From: Allobosea sp.
Lineage (GTDB): Bacteria > Pseudomonadota > Alphaproteobacteria > Rhizobiales > Beijerinckiaceae
Length of the DNA stretch: 64,000 nucleotides
Assembly: GCA_024231975.1 (NCBI GenBank)
Contig: JAAEQB010000121.1
Coordinates: 1 to 64,000, forward strand
Direction: 5' to 3'
The notes below the pieces were generated by a model. It was given only the letters and a program-made list of their open reading frames with translations, was not told the DNA's origin and ran no database searches. This document shows positions 25,126-34,061 of this stretch, piece by piece. Positions within the stretch are counted from its first letter, which is position 1. Each line of letters opens with the position of its first letter. Position numbers and translations under genes: made by a program.

Positions 25126-25871
25126 AGCTTACGGCCCTCCATCGCCGTGAGCAGCCTTTGCGCCGCGGCATTCTGCCCGGCGAGCTTCAGCAACGCCTCG
25201 CGCCCGCCGCTGGCATAGGCCGCCGCGCCGCGCAGCAGGTCGAGCAGGGAATTCGGCGCATTGACATCGAAGCGGGCATGGGCGCCGCCAGTCAGCCGCG
25301 CGATCTCGGCGAAGGCGGCGCTGGCATCCGGATCGGCCCCCTCCTGAAACAGGAAGCCCTTGACGCCGCGCAGGCCGAGCTCGCCGGCAAGCGCGCAGAG
25401 CCGGTCGACATCCTCCTCCATCGCATCGCCGACATAGACGAAGGCGCGGATCGGCACCTGCCGCTCCTCGTCGCGGACATGCTTGAGCACGCGGCCGATC
25501 TGCGTCTGGCCGCCGCGGCAATCGATCTTGTTCATCAGCCCGGTCAGGCGCTGCGGCTCGCCGAGCCAACCCGAGGCACGGCATTCGTCGAAGCCGCGGA
25601 AATAGACGAGCTGAACCGCGAGCCCGCCAGTCCTGGCCGCGACCTCGAACATCTGGCCCTGCAGCGAGCAGGCAAGATCCCAGGTCGGCTGCCGGCTCAT
25701 GGTCGCGTCCAGCGCGAAGACGAGCCGCCCCGCCTGCCCGGTCGCGAGCGGCGCGAGTTGCTTGGCGGAAGCGAGGAAGCGGTCGATCTCGCCGGGCTTC
25801 GAACGCGCAGCGCTCTCGGCCGGGCGCGTTTCGCCCGCCTTGCCCACTGCCTTGCCGTTGTCGCGCGTCAT
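25122..25871 (-). CDS. VWA domain-containing protein
   Basis: A 249-residue soluble protein. The von Willebrand A domain begins LVFALDATMSRQPTW near residue 50, a MIDAS site with D-x-T-x-S in place of the usual D-x-S-x-S, and continues with VYVGDAMEEDVDRL. No signal peptide is present. It is the first gene of a two-gene unit with the membrane J-domain protein. I recall the pair in other Hyphomicrobiales but know no experimental function; a metal-dependent adaptor role is inference. It is divergent from panC. Confidence 0.83.
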   Translation of the reverse strand: MTRDNGKAVGKAGETRPAESAARSKPGEIDRFLASAKQLAPLATGQAGRLVFALDATMSRQPTWDLACSLQGQMFEVAARTGGLAVQLVYFRGFDECRASGWLGEPQRLTGLMNKIDCRGGQTQIGRVLKHVRDEERQVPIRAFVYVGDAMEEDVDRLCALAGELGLRGVKGFLFQEGADPDASAAFAEIARLTGGAHARFDVNAPNSLLDLLRGAAAYASGGREALLKLAGQNAAAQRLLTAMEGRKL

Positions 25872-25958
25872 GCTCTTCGCCGGGATTCGCTCATGCCGAA
25901 GATATTGGCCGCGCCGCCGGCATTTGCTACCCGTCGCGCAGCCTCAGGGAGAAGCGCT

Positions 25959-26807
25959 ATGTCGCAGGTCGCGGTGTTCGAGACGGTCAAGGCGATGCGC
26001 GAGGCCGTCGCGGCCTGGCATGCCGCCGGCGAGAAGGTCGCGCTGGTGCCGACCATGGGAGCGCTGCATGAGGGCCATATCGCGCTCGTCACCGAGGCGC
26101 AGAAGCATGCTCGCCGCGTCATCGTCTCGATCTTCGTCAACCCGACGCAGTTCGCCCCACACGAGGACTTCAAGAAATACCCGCGCACCTTCGACAGCGA
26201 CCGTGCCCAGTTGGAAGCGGTCAACGCCGACGCGATCTATTTCCCGGCCGTCGAGGAGATGTATCCGCCCGGCTTTGCCAGCCGCGTGCTGCTGCTCGGC
26301 CCGGCTGCCGTCGGCCTGGAGGATCGCTTCCGCCCGACGCATTTCGAAGGCGTGGCAACAGTTTGCTGCAAGCTGTTCACACAGTCGCAGGCCGATTTCG
26401 CCATTTTCGGCGAGAAGGACTACCAGCAACTCAAGGTGGTGACGCGCATGGCTGGCGATCTCGACCTCGGCATCAAGATCGTGCCGCTGGCAACCTTCCG
26501 CGAGCCCGACGGCCTCGCAATGTCCTCGCGCAACCGCTACCTCTCCGCCGAGGAGCGCGCCTTGGCCCCGACCCTCCATCGGGTGATGCAGGCCCTAGCC
26601 GCACGCATCCGCAATGACGACCCGCTCTTCCAGGCGGTCGCGGACGCGCAGACCGAGATCATCACCGCCGGCTTCGAGCTCGACTATCTGGAAGCCCGCC
26701 ACGCCGACACGCTGGCCCCGGTGACCTCGCGCGCCGATGGCCCGATCCGCCTGCTGCTCGCGGCGCGGCTGGGAGCGACGCGGCTGATCGACAATATCGG
26801 AGTGTGA
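25959..26807 (+). CDS. panC: Pantothenate synthetase
   Basis: A 282-residue enzyme joining pantoate and beta-alanine with ATP, the last step to vitamin B5. Motifs: VPTMGALHEGHIALV with the HxGH motif near residue 35, FVNPTQFAP, FGEKDYQQL and the KMSKS-like MSSRNRYLS. The start at 25959 has AGGGAG upstream and matches the family N-terminus. The companion panB is not adjacent. Confidence 0.95.
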   Translation: MSQVAVFETVKAMREAVAAWHAAGEKVALVPTMGALHEGHIALVTEAQKHARRVIVSIFVNPTQFAPHEDFKKYPRTFDSDRAQLEAVNADAIYFPAVEEMYPPGFASRVLLLGPAAVGLEDRFRPTHFEGVATVCCKLFTQSQADFAIFGEKDYQQLKVVTRMAGDLDLGIKIVPLATFREPDGLAMSSRNRYLSAEERALAPTLHRVMQALAARIRNDDPLFQAVADAQTEIITAGFELDYLEARHADTLAPVTSRADGPIRLLLAARLGATRLIDNIGV

Positions 26808-26831
26808 GGCGCAGGCCGATCGGAAGAGGCG

Positions 26832-27350
26832 ATGAACCGCAAGGCGACCTTCACCCTCGACGAGCTCGACCTCCGCCGCGCTGTCCGTCTGCACGCCTTC
26901 AGCGGAATTCGTGAGAAGCGGACCATCATTCGCCTGGCGCTGCTCTGGTTCATCGCGATGGCGGCCTTCATCGGCTTTTTCTCCGCCGCCGGGATGCCCT
27001 GGCCGGAATTGCGCGGCAATCTCCTGCCGTTCGCGCTCATCATCGTCGCGACCATCCTCGGCTTCAGCCTCGGCATACCGCTCGCGCTCGGCCCGCTCGT
27101 CATCCGCCGGCGCTTCAAGCAGGACAAGCTGGTGCGCAAGCCCGTTTCGGCCAGCTGGGACGAAGAGGCTTACGAGGCCGAGCAGCCCGGCGCGCGCAAT
27201 CACATTCCGTGGCGCGACTACATGAAGATCCGCGAGGACAAGCACCTCTTCCTGTTCTTCATTTCGGACTACAGCTACCAGATCCTGCCGAAGCGGGTGT
27301 TGACCGCTGAGCAGATCGCGGATTTGCAGCGAGTGCTTGCGGCAGTCTGA
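26832..27350 (+). CDS. YcxB-like membrane protein
   Basis: A 172-residue protein with a polar N-terminus (FTLDELDLRRAVRLH), two membrane helices (about 34-54 and 66-88) and a C-terminal domain ending in FFISDYSYQILPKRVLTAEQ, the YcxB-type C-terminal pattern. Function unknown. It follows panC by 24 bases with AGAGG before the ATG, so it is probably cotranscribed, though it has no obvious link to pantothenate. Confidence 0.78.
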   Translation: MNRKATFTLDELDLRRAVRLHAFSGIREKRTIIRLALLWFIAMAAFIGFFSAAGMPWPELRGNLLPFALIIVATILGFSLGIPLALGPLVIRRRFKQDKLVRKPVSASWDEEAYEAEQPGARNHIPWRDYMKIREDKHLFLFFISDYSYQILPKRVLTAEQIADLQRVLAAV

Positions 27351-27420
27351 GCAAGGGACGAAAAGCCGAGTTTCGCCTCAGATACTTGTCTTCGGCGCAG
27401 CGATCCAACGCACCTGCAGC

Positions 27421-27717
27421 TTACAGATGCCGCGTCACATCCATGTGCTGGTGCAGGATTCGGACGATGTCTATGCCGACTCCCGAACGCTGGTAGAAAA
27501 CGAGATGAGATCCGACGGCGTATTTGAAATAGCCTTCGCGGACATCGCTTGAGCGCCCCTGTTTGCTGCCGGTAGCAAGGCCTTCGAAGGCGGCGATCAT
27601 GGCAGCGTGGTAACTCTCGGCCTGTTCCGCCGACCAGCGCATAGCCGTGTATGACCAGATATCTTCGAGGTCCGTCTGCGCGAGCGGATAGAGCCGATAT
27701 CCACGGCTCTCAATCAT
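27421..27717 (-). CDS. ParE-type toxin
   Basis: A 98-residue RelE/ParE-superfamily toxin (YRLYPLAQTDLEDIWSYTAMRWS, GSHLVFYQRSGVGIDIVRILHQHMD). ParE toxins inhibit DNA gyrase. It overlaps the antitoxin gene by eight bases (27710-27717), the classical antitoxin-first arrangement. It appears intact. Confidence 0.9.
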   Translation of the reverse strand: MIESRGYRLYPLAQTDLEDIWSYTAMRWSAEQAESYHAAMIAAFEGLATGSKQGRSSDVREGYFKYAVGSHLVFYQRSGVGIDIVRILHQHMDVTRHL

Positions 27718-27952
27718 GCTTGGCCCGCATCTTCGCCAGGAAGGTCTCGTTGTCGAATGGCTGGGGCTCGCCAGACGTCTCCCCGGCGATCAGCGCCTCC
27801 CGCAGCGCCTTCACTTTTGCCTCATGCTCTTCCAGCAAGCGCAAGCCGGCTCGCACGACGTCGCTGGCCGAACCAAAGCGACCGCTTCGCACCTGAGCGC
27901 CGACGAAATCGGTGAAATGCTCGCCGAGCGAGATCGAGGTGTTCTTTGACAT
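27710..27952 (-). CDS. ParD-type antitoxin
   Basis: An 80-residue protein: N-terminal ribbon-helix-helix (SISLGEHFTDFVGAQVRSGRFGSASDVVRAGLRLLEEHE) and a C-terminal acidic tail that would wrap the toxin. It is the first gene of the parDE operon. A perfect dyad 18 bases upstream of its start (27971-27995) is the likely autoregulatory operator. Confidence 0.92.
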   Translation of the reverse strand: MSKNTSISLGEHFTDFVGAQVRSGRFGSASDVVRAGLRLLEEHEAKVKALREALIAGETSGEPQPFDNETFLAKMRAKHD

Positions 27953-27970
27953 GCCGCGCCCTTACATCGA

Positions 27971-27995
27971 TACCAGATAATACCAAATTCTGGTA
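27971..27995 (-). promoter_or_regulatory. Candidate ParD operator and -10 box
   Basis: TACCAGA at 27971-27977 and its perfect complement TCTGGTA at 27989-27995 are 11 bases apart. On the minus strand the gap holds TATTAT (27977-27982), a strong -10 box, so binding would block RNA polymerase. The -35 box is weak. Confidence 0.65.
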
Positions 27996-28007
27996 ACAAC
28001 GACCAGC

Positions 28008-28445
28008 CTACAGCAGGCCGAGTTCCGCCAGCTCCCGGCGCATCTGCTCCGGCATCACGCCCAAATCGCCGCTGCGGCCATCGATGTCGCGCGGCGCGTC
28101 CTTCTCCTGCAGATAGCGCCAGCCCTGGAACGGCCGGAACGGACGCGGCTCGACCGGCACCACCACCGGCTCCATCACCAGATGGCAGCGGCCGATGCCC
28201 TCGCCATCGGTGAAGGGGCGGATATCGATCAGGCGCTGGCGGGCCGAGACCTGGCCTTTGATCACCCAGTAGAGCGAGCCGCCGTTGACGATCTCCTCGA
28301 TCCGCTTGGGAACCATGCGGGTGGTGTGGAGTTGCTCGGCCGGCTCGCCGCGGGCGCGGCGCTGCGCCTGCCGCTCGGCGATCCACTCTTCGAGATCGCT
28401 GATCGATTCGGCGCCGACGCAGAGCTTGAGGATATGGAGCGGCAT
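28008..28445 (-). CDS. DUF1489 family protein
   Basis: A 145-residue soluble protein matching DUF1489, almost restricted to alphaproteobacteria: MPLHILKLCVGAESISDLEEW, TRMVPKRIEEIVNGGSLYWVIKG, CHLVMEPVVVPVEPRPFRPFQGWRYL. The ATG at 28445 is chosen because it is the conserved start; an ATG 19 codons upstream lacks support. Function unknown. It is upstream of parDE on the same strand but 55 bases away. Confidence 0.85.
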   Translation of the reverse strand: MPLHILKLCVGAESISDLEEWIAERQAQRRARGEPAEQLHTTRMVPKRIEEIVNGGSLYWVIKGQVSARQRLIDIRPFTDGEGIGRCHLVMEPVVVPVEPRPFRPFQGWRYLQEKDAPRDIDGRSGDLGVMPEQMRRELAELGLL

Positions 28446-28596
28446 GATCGGCAACCTAGTCCTCGCCAGGGTATCTCGCCAGAGCCTGCGGCCTTTCTCC
28501 ACAACCGCACCAAGCCGGGGTGACCCGCGAGGGTGCAGCCATGACGGCGCCGCTTGCGCACGCTACTAAGGCTGCCGACCCGAACGGAGGCACGAC

Positions 28597-29376
28597 ATGC
28601 GCGGACTGCAAGGCAAGGCCATTCTCGTCACCGGCTCGTCGACCGGCATCGGCTATGCGATGGCGCAGCGGCTGATCGCCGAGGGCGCCAAGGTGCTGAT
28701 CCATGGCCGCGAGCAGAACGAGGTCGACACCGCCTGCCGCAAGCTCGGGCCCGCGACGGCCGGTTCGATCGGCGACCTCGCCGAGCCGGCGACGGCCCAG
28801 GCCCTGGTCGATGCGACGCGAAAAGCCTTCGGCCGCATCGACGGGCTCGTCAACAATGCCGGCATCTATCCGCGCGGCGTGCTCGGCGAAACCACCGGCG
28901 CCTTCTTTGACCATATGTTCGCGATCAACACCCGCGCGCCGTTGCTCTGCGCCGAGGCGGCGATCCGCGCCTTCCGTCTGCAGAAGTCGGGCGGCGCGAT
29001 TCTCACCGTCGGCTCGATTAACGCCTGGTGCGGCAATTCCAACCTCACGGTCTATTCGATGTCGAAGGGCGCGCTGATGACGATGACGCGCAACCTCGCC
29101 AACACGCTCGGGCGCGAGCATATCCGGGTCAACCAGCTCAATGTCGGCTGGACCTTCACCGCCAATGAAGATGCGACGCAGCAGCGCGAGGGCAAGAAGC
29201 CCGGCTGGGAGAAGGAGGTGCCGCTCGAATTCGCCCCCTTCGGCCAGATCATGCAGCCCGCCGAGATCGCCGCCCACACGGCCTTCTGGCTGTCGGAGGA
29301 GAGCGGCCACGTCTCCGGACAGATCTACGAGGTCGAGCAATACCCGCTGATGGGCCGAGGCCGGGCCGCGGACTAA
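28597..29376 (+). CDS. Short-chain dehydrogenase/reductase
   Basis: A 259-residue SDR with TGSSTGIG near residue 12, NNAGIYPRG, and the catalytic S-Y-K set (VGSIN; VYSMSKGA). A long insertion before the C-terminus (FTANEDATQQREGKKPGWEKEVP) shapes the substrate loop. It is monocistronic; substrate unknown. It is only distantly like the SDR genes at 8962 and 37262. Confidence 0.9.
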   Translation: MRGLQGKAILVTGSSTGIGYAMAQRLIAEGAKVLIHGREQNEVDTACRKLGPATAGSIGDLAEPATAQALVDATRKAFGRIDGLVNNAGIYPRGVLGETTGAFFDHMFAINTRAPLLCAEAAIRAFRLQKSGGAILTVGSINAWCGNSNLTVYSMSKGALMTMTRNLANTLGREHIRVNQLNVGWTFTANEDATQQREGKKPGWEKEVPLEFAPFGQIMQPAEIAAHTAFWLSEESGHVSGQIYEVEQYPLMGRGRAAD

Positions 29377-29481
29377 CGCGCGACGTAATTGCGCGGCACC
29401 TCAACGACGACGCATCCGGGATGGCAGGGCGAAGCCTCCCGGATCGCCTCGCCCATCAACCGAGACTGACGACGACCGACG

Positions 29482-30321
29482 ATGCCGACCACTGTCTTTT
29501 CGCCCTGGCTGACCCGCTGGAATCTCGAACCGGCCGGCGAGCCGATCAGGACCCACGCCAGCCAGTTGCTCCCCGTCCGGCACGCCGGCCAGCCGGCCAT
29601 GCTGAAACTGCCCGAGGTCGAGGACGAGCGGCGCGGCTACCTGCCGCTCGAATACTGGAACGGCGACGGCGCCGCCCGCCTCCTCGCCCGCAGCGAACAT
29701 GGCGAAGCGATGCTGATCGAGCGCGCCACCGGCACGCGCTCGCTCGCCGCCATGGCCCGCAGTGGCGCGGCGGGGGACGATGAGGCGACCGCCATCCTCT
29801 GCGACGCCATCGCCGCCTTGCAGAAGCCGCGCGGGCCAGCGCCGTCCGGCCTGATCCCGCTTGAGGTCTGGTTCAAGGATCTGTTCCCAATGGCGCAGCA
29901 GCGTGGCGGCATCCTCGCCCGCTCGGCCGCCGCGGCGAACGAGATCCTGCCGGCTCAGCGCGAGATCATGCCGCTGCATGCCGACCTGCATCATGACAAC
30001 GTCCTCGATTTCGAGGCCAGGGGCTGGCTCGCCATCGACCCGAAATCAGTGATCGGCGACCGTGCCTTCGAATACACCATCCTGTTCTGCGACCCCGACC
30101 TCGCCGACCCCGAGCCGCCGGTCGCGACCCTGCCCGGCCGTTTCGAGCGCCGGCTGGAAATCGTGCTGGCGAAATCGGGCCTGGAGCGCGAGCGCCTGCT
30201 GACATGGATCCTGGCCTGGTGCGGACTCTCGGCCGCCTGGTTCCTCGGCGACGAGGACCCGCTGGCGGAGATCAACCTCGCCGTAGCGGAGCGGGCGATC
30301 GTCGCGCTGGATGGGCTCTAG
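29482..30321 (+). CDS. Aminoglycoside/hydroxyurea kinase-like phosphotransferase
   Basis: A 279-residue protein of the APH(6)/StrB-like family (aminoglycoside/hydroxyurea kinase fold). Catalytic loop HADLHHDNVL near residue 172 and metal-binding IDPKSVIGD follow the kinase pattern; LLIERATGTRSLAA is also family-typical. Chromosomal members are often not true resistance enzymes, so resistance should not be assumed. The 3' end overlaps the convergent dehydratase gene by four bases. Confidence 0.85.
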   Translation: MPTTVFSPWLTRWNLEPAGEPIRTHASQLLPVRHAGQPAMLKLPEVEDERRGYLPLEYWNGDGAARLLARSEHGEAMLIERATGTRSLAAMARSGAAGDDEATAILCDAIAALQKPRGPAPSGLIPLEVWFKDLFPMAQQRGGILARSAAAANEILPAQREIMPLHADLHHDNVLDFEARGWLAIDPKSVIGDRAFEYTILFCDPDLADPEPPVATLPGRFERRLEIVLAKSGLERERLLTWILAWCGLSAAWFLGDEDPLAEINLAVAERAIVALDGL

Positions 30322-31286
30322 TTCTGCATCCAGGCGCTGAACCGGTCGGGCAGGACGTTGGCTCCGCAGATCACGGTGGCGACGCGTTTGCCGCGGTAGC
30401 GCTCCGGGTCTTCCAGCGTCGCGGCGATGCCCAGCGCCGCGGACGGCTCGGTGACGAGCGCAGCGTGCCGGTAGAGCAGCCGCATCCCCTCGATAATGCT
30501 CTCCTCCTCGACGAGCGGGACATGGTCGGCGACGGCGAGCAGATCGTCGAGCACCTCCGGGATCGGAAATCGCCCGGCGACGCCATCGGCGATGGTGTCT
30601 GTAGTCTCTGTGGTCACGACCGATCGGGCGCGCCAGGACAACGCCAGGGCCGGCGCGCCCTTGGGCTGAATGCAGACGATCTCGGTCGCTGGCGACAGGG
30701 CCTTGAAGACATGGCCGACGCCGGTAGCGAGCGCACCACCGCCGAGCGCGAGCAGAACCGTATCGATGCGATCGAAGCCCTCGACCAGTTCGAGACCGAT
30801 CGTGCCCGCGCCCTCGCAGGTATCGAGATTCTCGCTGTCCTCGATCAGGAAGGCGTCGCCACGGGCCGCGATCTCGCGAGCGCGCTCGCGGGCGTTCTCG
30901 ATATCGCCCTCGACCAGCTCGACGATCCCGCCCAGCCGGCGGATGCGCTCGATCTTGCCGGGATTGGCGCCCTTCCCCGCGACCACCGTGACGTCGATGC
31001 CGCGCGCCCGGCCGCTATAGGCGAGCGCTTGGCCAAGATTGCCCGCGCTGGCGCAAACCGCGGCCTTCGGGCCGGAGCTTCGAGCGAGCCGCGCCATCGC
31101 CACCTCGGTGCCGCGCCCCTTGAAGCAGCCGACCGGATTCGCGGTCTCAAGCTTGATCAGCAGTTCGCAACCGAGCAATTCGCCGAGGGTGGGCGATGGA
31201 AATTGCGGTGTGTCGCGAAACAGCGGCGCGATCTCGTGCCGCGCCTGCCGGATACGGTCGAGGTCGAGCCTGGTGTTCGGCTGCAT
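30318..31286 (-). CDS. PLP-dependent threonine/serine dehydratase-like enzyme
   Basis: A 322-residue fold-type II PLP enzyme. The PLP lysine is in GCFKGRGTE (residue about 55), ASAGNLGQALAYSG is the substrate loop, and GGGALATG binds the PLP phosphate. It deaminates a hydroxy amino acid to a keto acid or acts as a racemase; the exact substrate is open. No ACT domain is present, so it is of the catabolic or racemase type. It is divergent from an XRE-cupin regulator with a duplicated dyad between them, so its expression is probably controlled by that protein. Confidence 0.87.
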   Translation of the reverse strand: MQPNTRLDLDRIRQARHEIAPLFRDTPQFPSPTLGELLGCELLIKLETANPVGCFKGRGTEVAMARLARSSGPKAAVCASAGNLGQALAYSGRARGIDVTVVAGKGANPGKIERIRRLGGIVELVEGDIENARERAREIAARGDAFLIEDSENLDTCEGAGTIGLELVEGFDRIDTVLLALGGGALATGVGHVFKALSPATEIVCIQPKGAPALALSWRARSVVTTETTDTIADGVAGRFPIPEVLDDLLAVADHVPLVEEESIIEGMRLLYRHAALVTEPSAALGIAATLEDPERYRGKRVATVICGANVLPDRFSAWMQN

Positions 31287-31321
31287 GGGACAAGCCTTCG
31301 GCAGGATGGTAGGAACGGCAC

Positions 31322-31362
31322 GTGCGCTTTAACGCACAAGACATTTGTGCGCAATAACGCAC
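31322..31362. promoter_or_regulatory. Tandem 16-bp dyads between dehydratase and XRE-cupin genes
   Basis: Two direct copies of GTGCG-N6-CGCAC occur at 31322-31337 and 31347-31362. Each is a perfect dyad and the copies differ only at two central bases. Their centres are 25 bases apart. They sit between two divergent start codons (31286 and 31381), so they are strong candidates for the XRE-cupin operator. Confidence 0.75.
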
Positions 31363-31380
31363 GACACGGGGATGCCTGCC

Positions 31381-31962
31381 ATGAAGCCCGTCGGCCCAGT
31401 CGAGACGCCGAAGCTGCTCAAAGCGATCAGGAGTGAGCGCGGCTGGAGCCTCGACCAGACGGCGGCACGCACCGGCGTCAGCAAGGCGATGCTGGGCCAG
31501 ATCGAGCGGGGGGAATCCGCGCCGACGATCGCGACCCTCTGGAAGATAGCGACGGGGCTCGGCGTGCCGATGACTGCCTTGCTGGAGGCCGATCGCAGCG
31601 ACGGCGATGTCCTGCTCATGCGCGACGCCGCCGACTTACGCGTGCGCCCATCGCCGGAAGGCATGCAGCGGGCGCTGCTATTCCCTTATGAGTTTCGGTT
31701 CGGCTTTGAGCTCTACGAACTCACCTTCGCGCCCGGCTTCGAGAGCATCTCCGAGCCGCACGACACCGGCGTCGTCGAGCACATCACCGTCCAGCACGGC
31801 GAGGTCGAATTACTGGTCGAGGAGGAGTGGCGTCCGCTCAGACAGGGCCAGTCGCTGCGCTTCCCGGCCGACCGCCGGCATGGCTACCGCAACCGGACGC
31901 GCGAAGAAGCCGTGGTCATGGACCTGATCCACTACCGCTTTGCGCCGAGCCCGAAGATCTGA
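31381..31962 (+). CDS. XRE family regulator with C-terminal cupin domain
   Basis: A 193-residue regulator: helix-turn-helix (about residues 10-65, LLKAIRSERGWSLDQTAARTGVSKAMLGQIERGES) then a cupin beta-barrel (about 110-185, HITVQHGEVELLVEEEWRPLRQGQSLRFPAD with the GxxxxH-like FPADRRHGYRN end). The ATG at 31381 is chosen because GGGGA lies 8 bases upstream; ATG 31372 is possible. XRE-cupin proteins sense small metabolites and often repress a divergent catabolic gene, here the dehydratase. Confidence 0.9.
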   Translation: MKPVGPVETPKLLKAIRSERGWSLDQTAARTGVSKAMLGQIERGESAPTIATLWKIATGLGVPMTALLEADRSDGDVLLMRDAADLRVRPSPEGMQRALLFPYEFRFGFELYELTFAPGFESISEPHDTGVVEHITVQHGEVELLVEEEWRPLRQGQSLRFPADRRHGYRNRTREEAVVMDLIHYRFAPSPKI

Positions 31963-31986
31963 ACCTCTGCCGACGCCGCCGCCGGT

Positions 31987-33972
31987 TCACTCTCCGAGCA
32001 CGACGACCTTCGCGCCCTCGGCCACCTGCGCGCCCGGCTCGGCGCCGAGCTCGGTGACGGTGCCGTCGCGCGGGGCGGTCAGGACGTGCTCCATCTTCAT
32101 CGCTTCGACGATGGCGAGGCGCTGGCCCTTCACCACCGCCTCGCCCGCCTTGACGAAGAGCGCGATCAGCTTGCCGTGCATCGGCGCCTTGATCACGCCG
32201 CCAGCGGCCGCCGCCGCATCGAGATCGACGCTGAACGGATCGAACAGCGCCACCGCCGTCTGCCGGCCGCGATGCAGCGCGAGATAAGTGCCTGCGTCGG
32301 CGCGGGCCAGCGTCACCTCATGCTCGCCTTCGGGCAGCGGATGGCCCGGCAGCGAGACGCGGGCATCGTCGCCGTTCCATTCAATCTTCGCCTCGATCCG
32401 CTCGCCATCGACCAGCAGCGGCAGGCCGAGCGCCGGGCGCGGCATGATCGAGAAAGCGTCGGCATCAAGCCAGGGCGATTTGGCCTCATCGCCGGTCCGC
32501 TCGACGGCAAGGTCGAGCAGCGCCACCTGACGCTCCTCCTCGAGCTGCAGGGCTGCCGCCGCGACCGCCGCGGCGTCGAGCGGCTGCGGCTCGGCGCCCA
32601 GCGCCGTGATGTTGCGCTCGATAAAGCCAGTGTCGAACGGCCCCTTCCGGAAGCCCTCCGCCTCGGCGAGCTTCTTCAGGAAGGCGAGATTGGTGCGCGG
32701 ACCGGCGACGATGGCCTCGCCGAGGGCGAAGGCGAGATGGTCGAGCGCCTCGTCGCGGGTGCGGCCATGCGCGATCACCTTGGCGATCATCGGGTCGTAA
32801 TACGGCGTCACCGAATCGCCGGCCTCGACGCCGGTGTCGATGCGGATGTCCTCGCTCTGCGGGAATTGCAGCGCCCAGAGCTTGCCGGTCGACGGCAGGA
32901 AGCCCCTCTCCGGATCCTCGGCATAGAGCCGCGCCTCGACGGCATGGCCTTCCGCGCGGACGTCGTCCTGCGTGAAGCCAAGCGGCTCGCCGGCCGCGAC
33001 CTTGAGCTGGAGCTCGACCAGATCGAGCCCGGTGATCGCCTCGGTGACGGGATGCTCAACCTGAAGGCGGGTGTTCATCTCCATGAAATAGAAGCGGTCG
33101 GCCCTGAGCCCGTCGCGCCCGTCGGCGATGAACTCGACCGTGCCGGCCCCGACATAGCCGACCGCCTTGGCGGCTTCAGTCGCAGCCTTGCCCATGGCGG
33201 CGCGCACCTCCGGCGTCATGCCCGGCGCCGGCGCCTCCTCGATCACCTTCTGGTGGCGGCGTTGCAGCGAGCAGTCGCGCTCATAAAGGTGGACGACATT
33301 GCCATGGCTATCGCCGAAGACCTGGATTTCGACATGGCGCGGCGAGAGCACGTATTTCTCGACCAGCACGCGCGCATCGCCAAAGGCGTTCTTGCCCTCG
33401 CGCTGGGCGCTGGAAAGCGCGTCGGCGAAATCCTCCGGCCGGTCGACCTTCTTCATGCCCTTGCCGCCGCCGCCGGCGACCGCCTTGATCAGCACGGGAT
33501 AGCCGATGCGCTCAGCTTCCTTGGCGAGGAAATCGACGCCCTGCTCGGCACCGTGATAGCCCGGCACCACCGGGACATTGGCCTTCTCGACCAGCGCCTT
33601 GGCAGCGTCCTTCAGGCCCATGGCGCTGATCGCAGATGCGGGCGGACCGACAAAGACGATGCCGGCGGCAGCGCAGGCCTCAGCGAACTCGACATTCTCG
33701 GAGAGGAAGCCATAGCCGGGATGGATGCAGGCGGCGCCGGCTTCCTTCGCGACGGCGAGGATCTTCTGCGCATCAAGATAGCTCTCGCGCGCCGGCGCCG
33801 GGCCGATCCGATAGGCCTCGTCCGCCATCTCGACGAACAGCGCCTCGGCATCGGCATCGGAATAAACCGCGATGGTGCGCAAGCCGAGCCGCTTGGCGGT
33901 GCGGATCACCCGGCAGGCGATCTCGCCGCGATTGGCGATCAGGATGGAGGGCAGTTTGGCGGCAATCGACAT
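31987..33972 (-). CDS. mccA: Acyl-CoA carboxylase biotin carboxylase/BCCP subunit (probably methylcrotonyl-CoA)
   Basis: A 661-residue protein. The biotin carboxylase part (1-450) has ILIANRGEIACRVI, the ATP-grasp loop GGGGKGMKKV, and MEMNTRLQVEHPVTE. A middle BT-type region follows, and the C-terminal biotinyl domain ends with EAMKMEH, whose Lys carries biotin. Length and layout fit methylcrotonyl-CoA carboxylase alpha. The only carboxyltransferase in the window is at 49336 (MccB-like), 16 kb away and not cotranscribed. Propionyl- or geranyl-CoA carboxylase cannot be excluded, so the symbol is tentative. Confidence 0.85.
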   Translation of the reverse strand: MSIAAKLPSILIANRGEIACRVIRTAKRLGLRTIAVYSDADAEALFVEMADEAYRIGPAPARESYLDAQKILAVAKEAGAACIHPGYGFLSENVEFAEACAAAGIVFVGPPASAISAMGLKDAAKALVEKANVPVVPGYHGAEQGVDFLAKEAERIGYPVLIKAVAGGGGKGMKKVDRPEDFADALSSAQREGKNAFGDARVLVEKYVLSPRHVEIQVFGDSHGNVVHLYERDCSLQRRHQKVIEEAPAPGMTPEVRAAMGKAATEAAKAVGYVGAGTVEFIADGRDGLRADRFYFMEMNTRLQVEHPVTEAITGLDLVELQLKVAAGEPLGFTQDDVRAEGHAVEARLYAEDPERGFLPSTGKLWALQFPQSEDIRIDTGVEAGDSVTPYYDPMIAKVIAHGRTRDEALDHLAFALGEAIVAGPRTNLAFLKKLAEAEGFRKGPFDTGFIERNITALGAEPQPLDAAAVAAAALQLEEERQVALLDLAVERTGDEAKSPWLDADAFSIMPRPALGLPLLVDGERIEAKIEWNGDDARVSLPGHPLPEGEHEVTLARADAGTYLALHRGRQTAVALFDPFSVDLDAAAAAGGVIKAPMHGKLIALFVKAGEAVVKGQRLAIVEAMKMEHVLTAPRDGTVTELGAEPGAQVAEGAKVVVLGE

Positions 33973-34061
33973 GAGAACATCCTTCGACCGATGCTCTCGT
34001 TATAGCCCAGCCTAGCCCCATGTCTGCGCCTTGTTGCGCAGGCTGGGATGGGCGCAGCGCC

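Noticed and set aside
32086..34005. 639-codon frame opposite the carboxylase alpha subunit
   Set aside because: Antisense shadow; the opposite strand carries all biotin carboxylase motifs and the biotin site.
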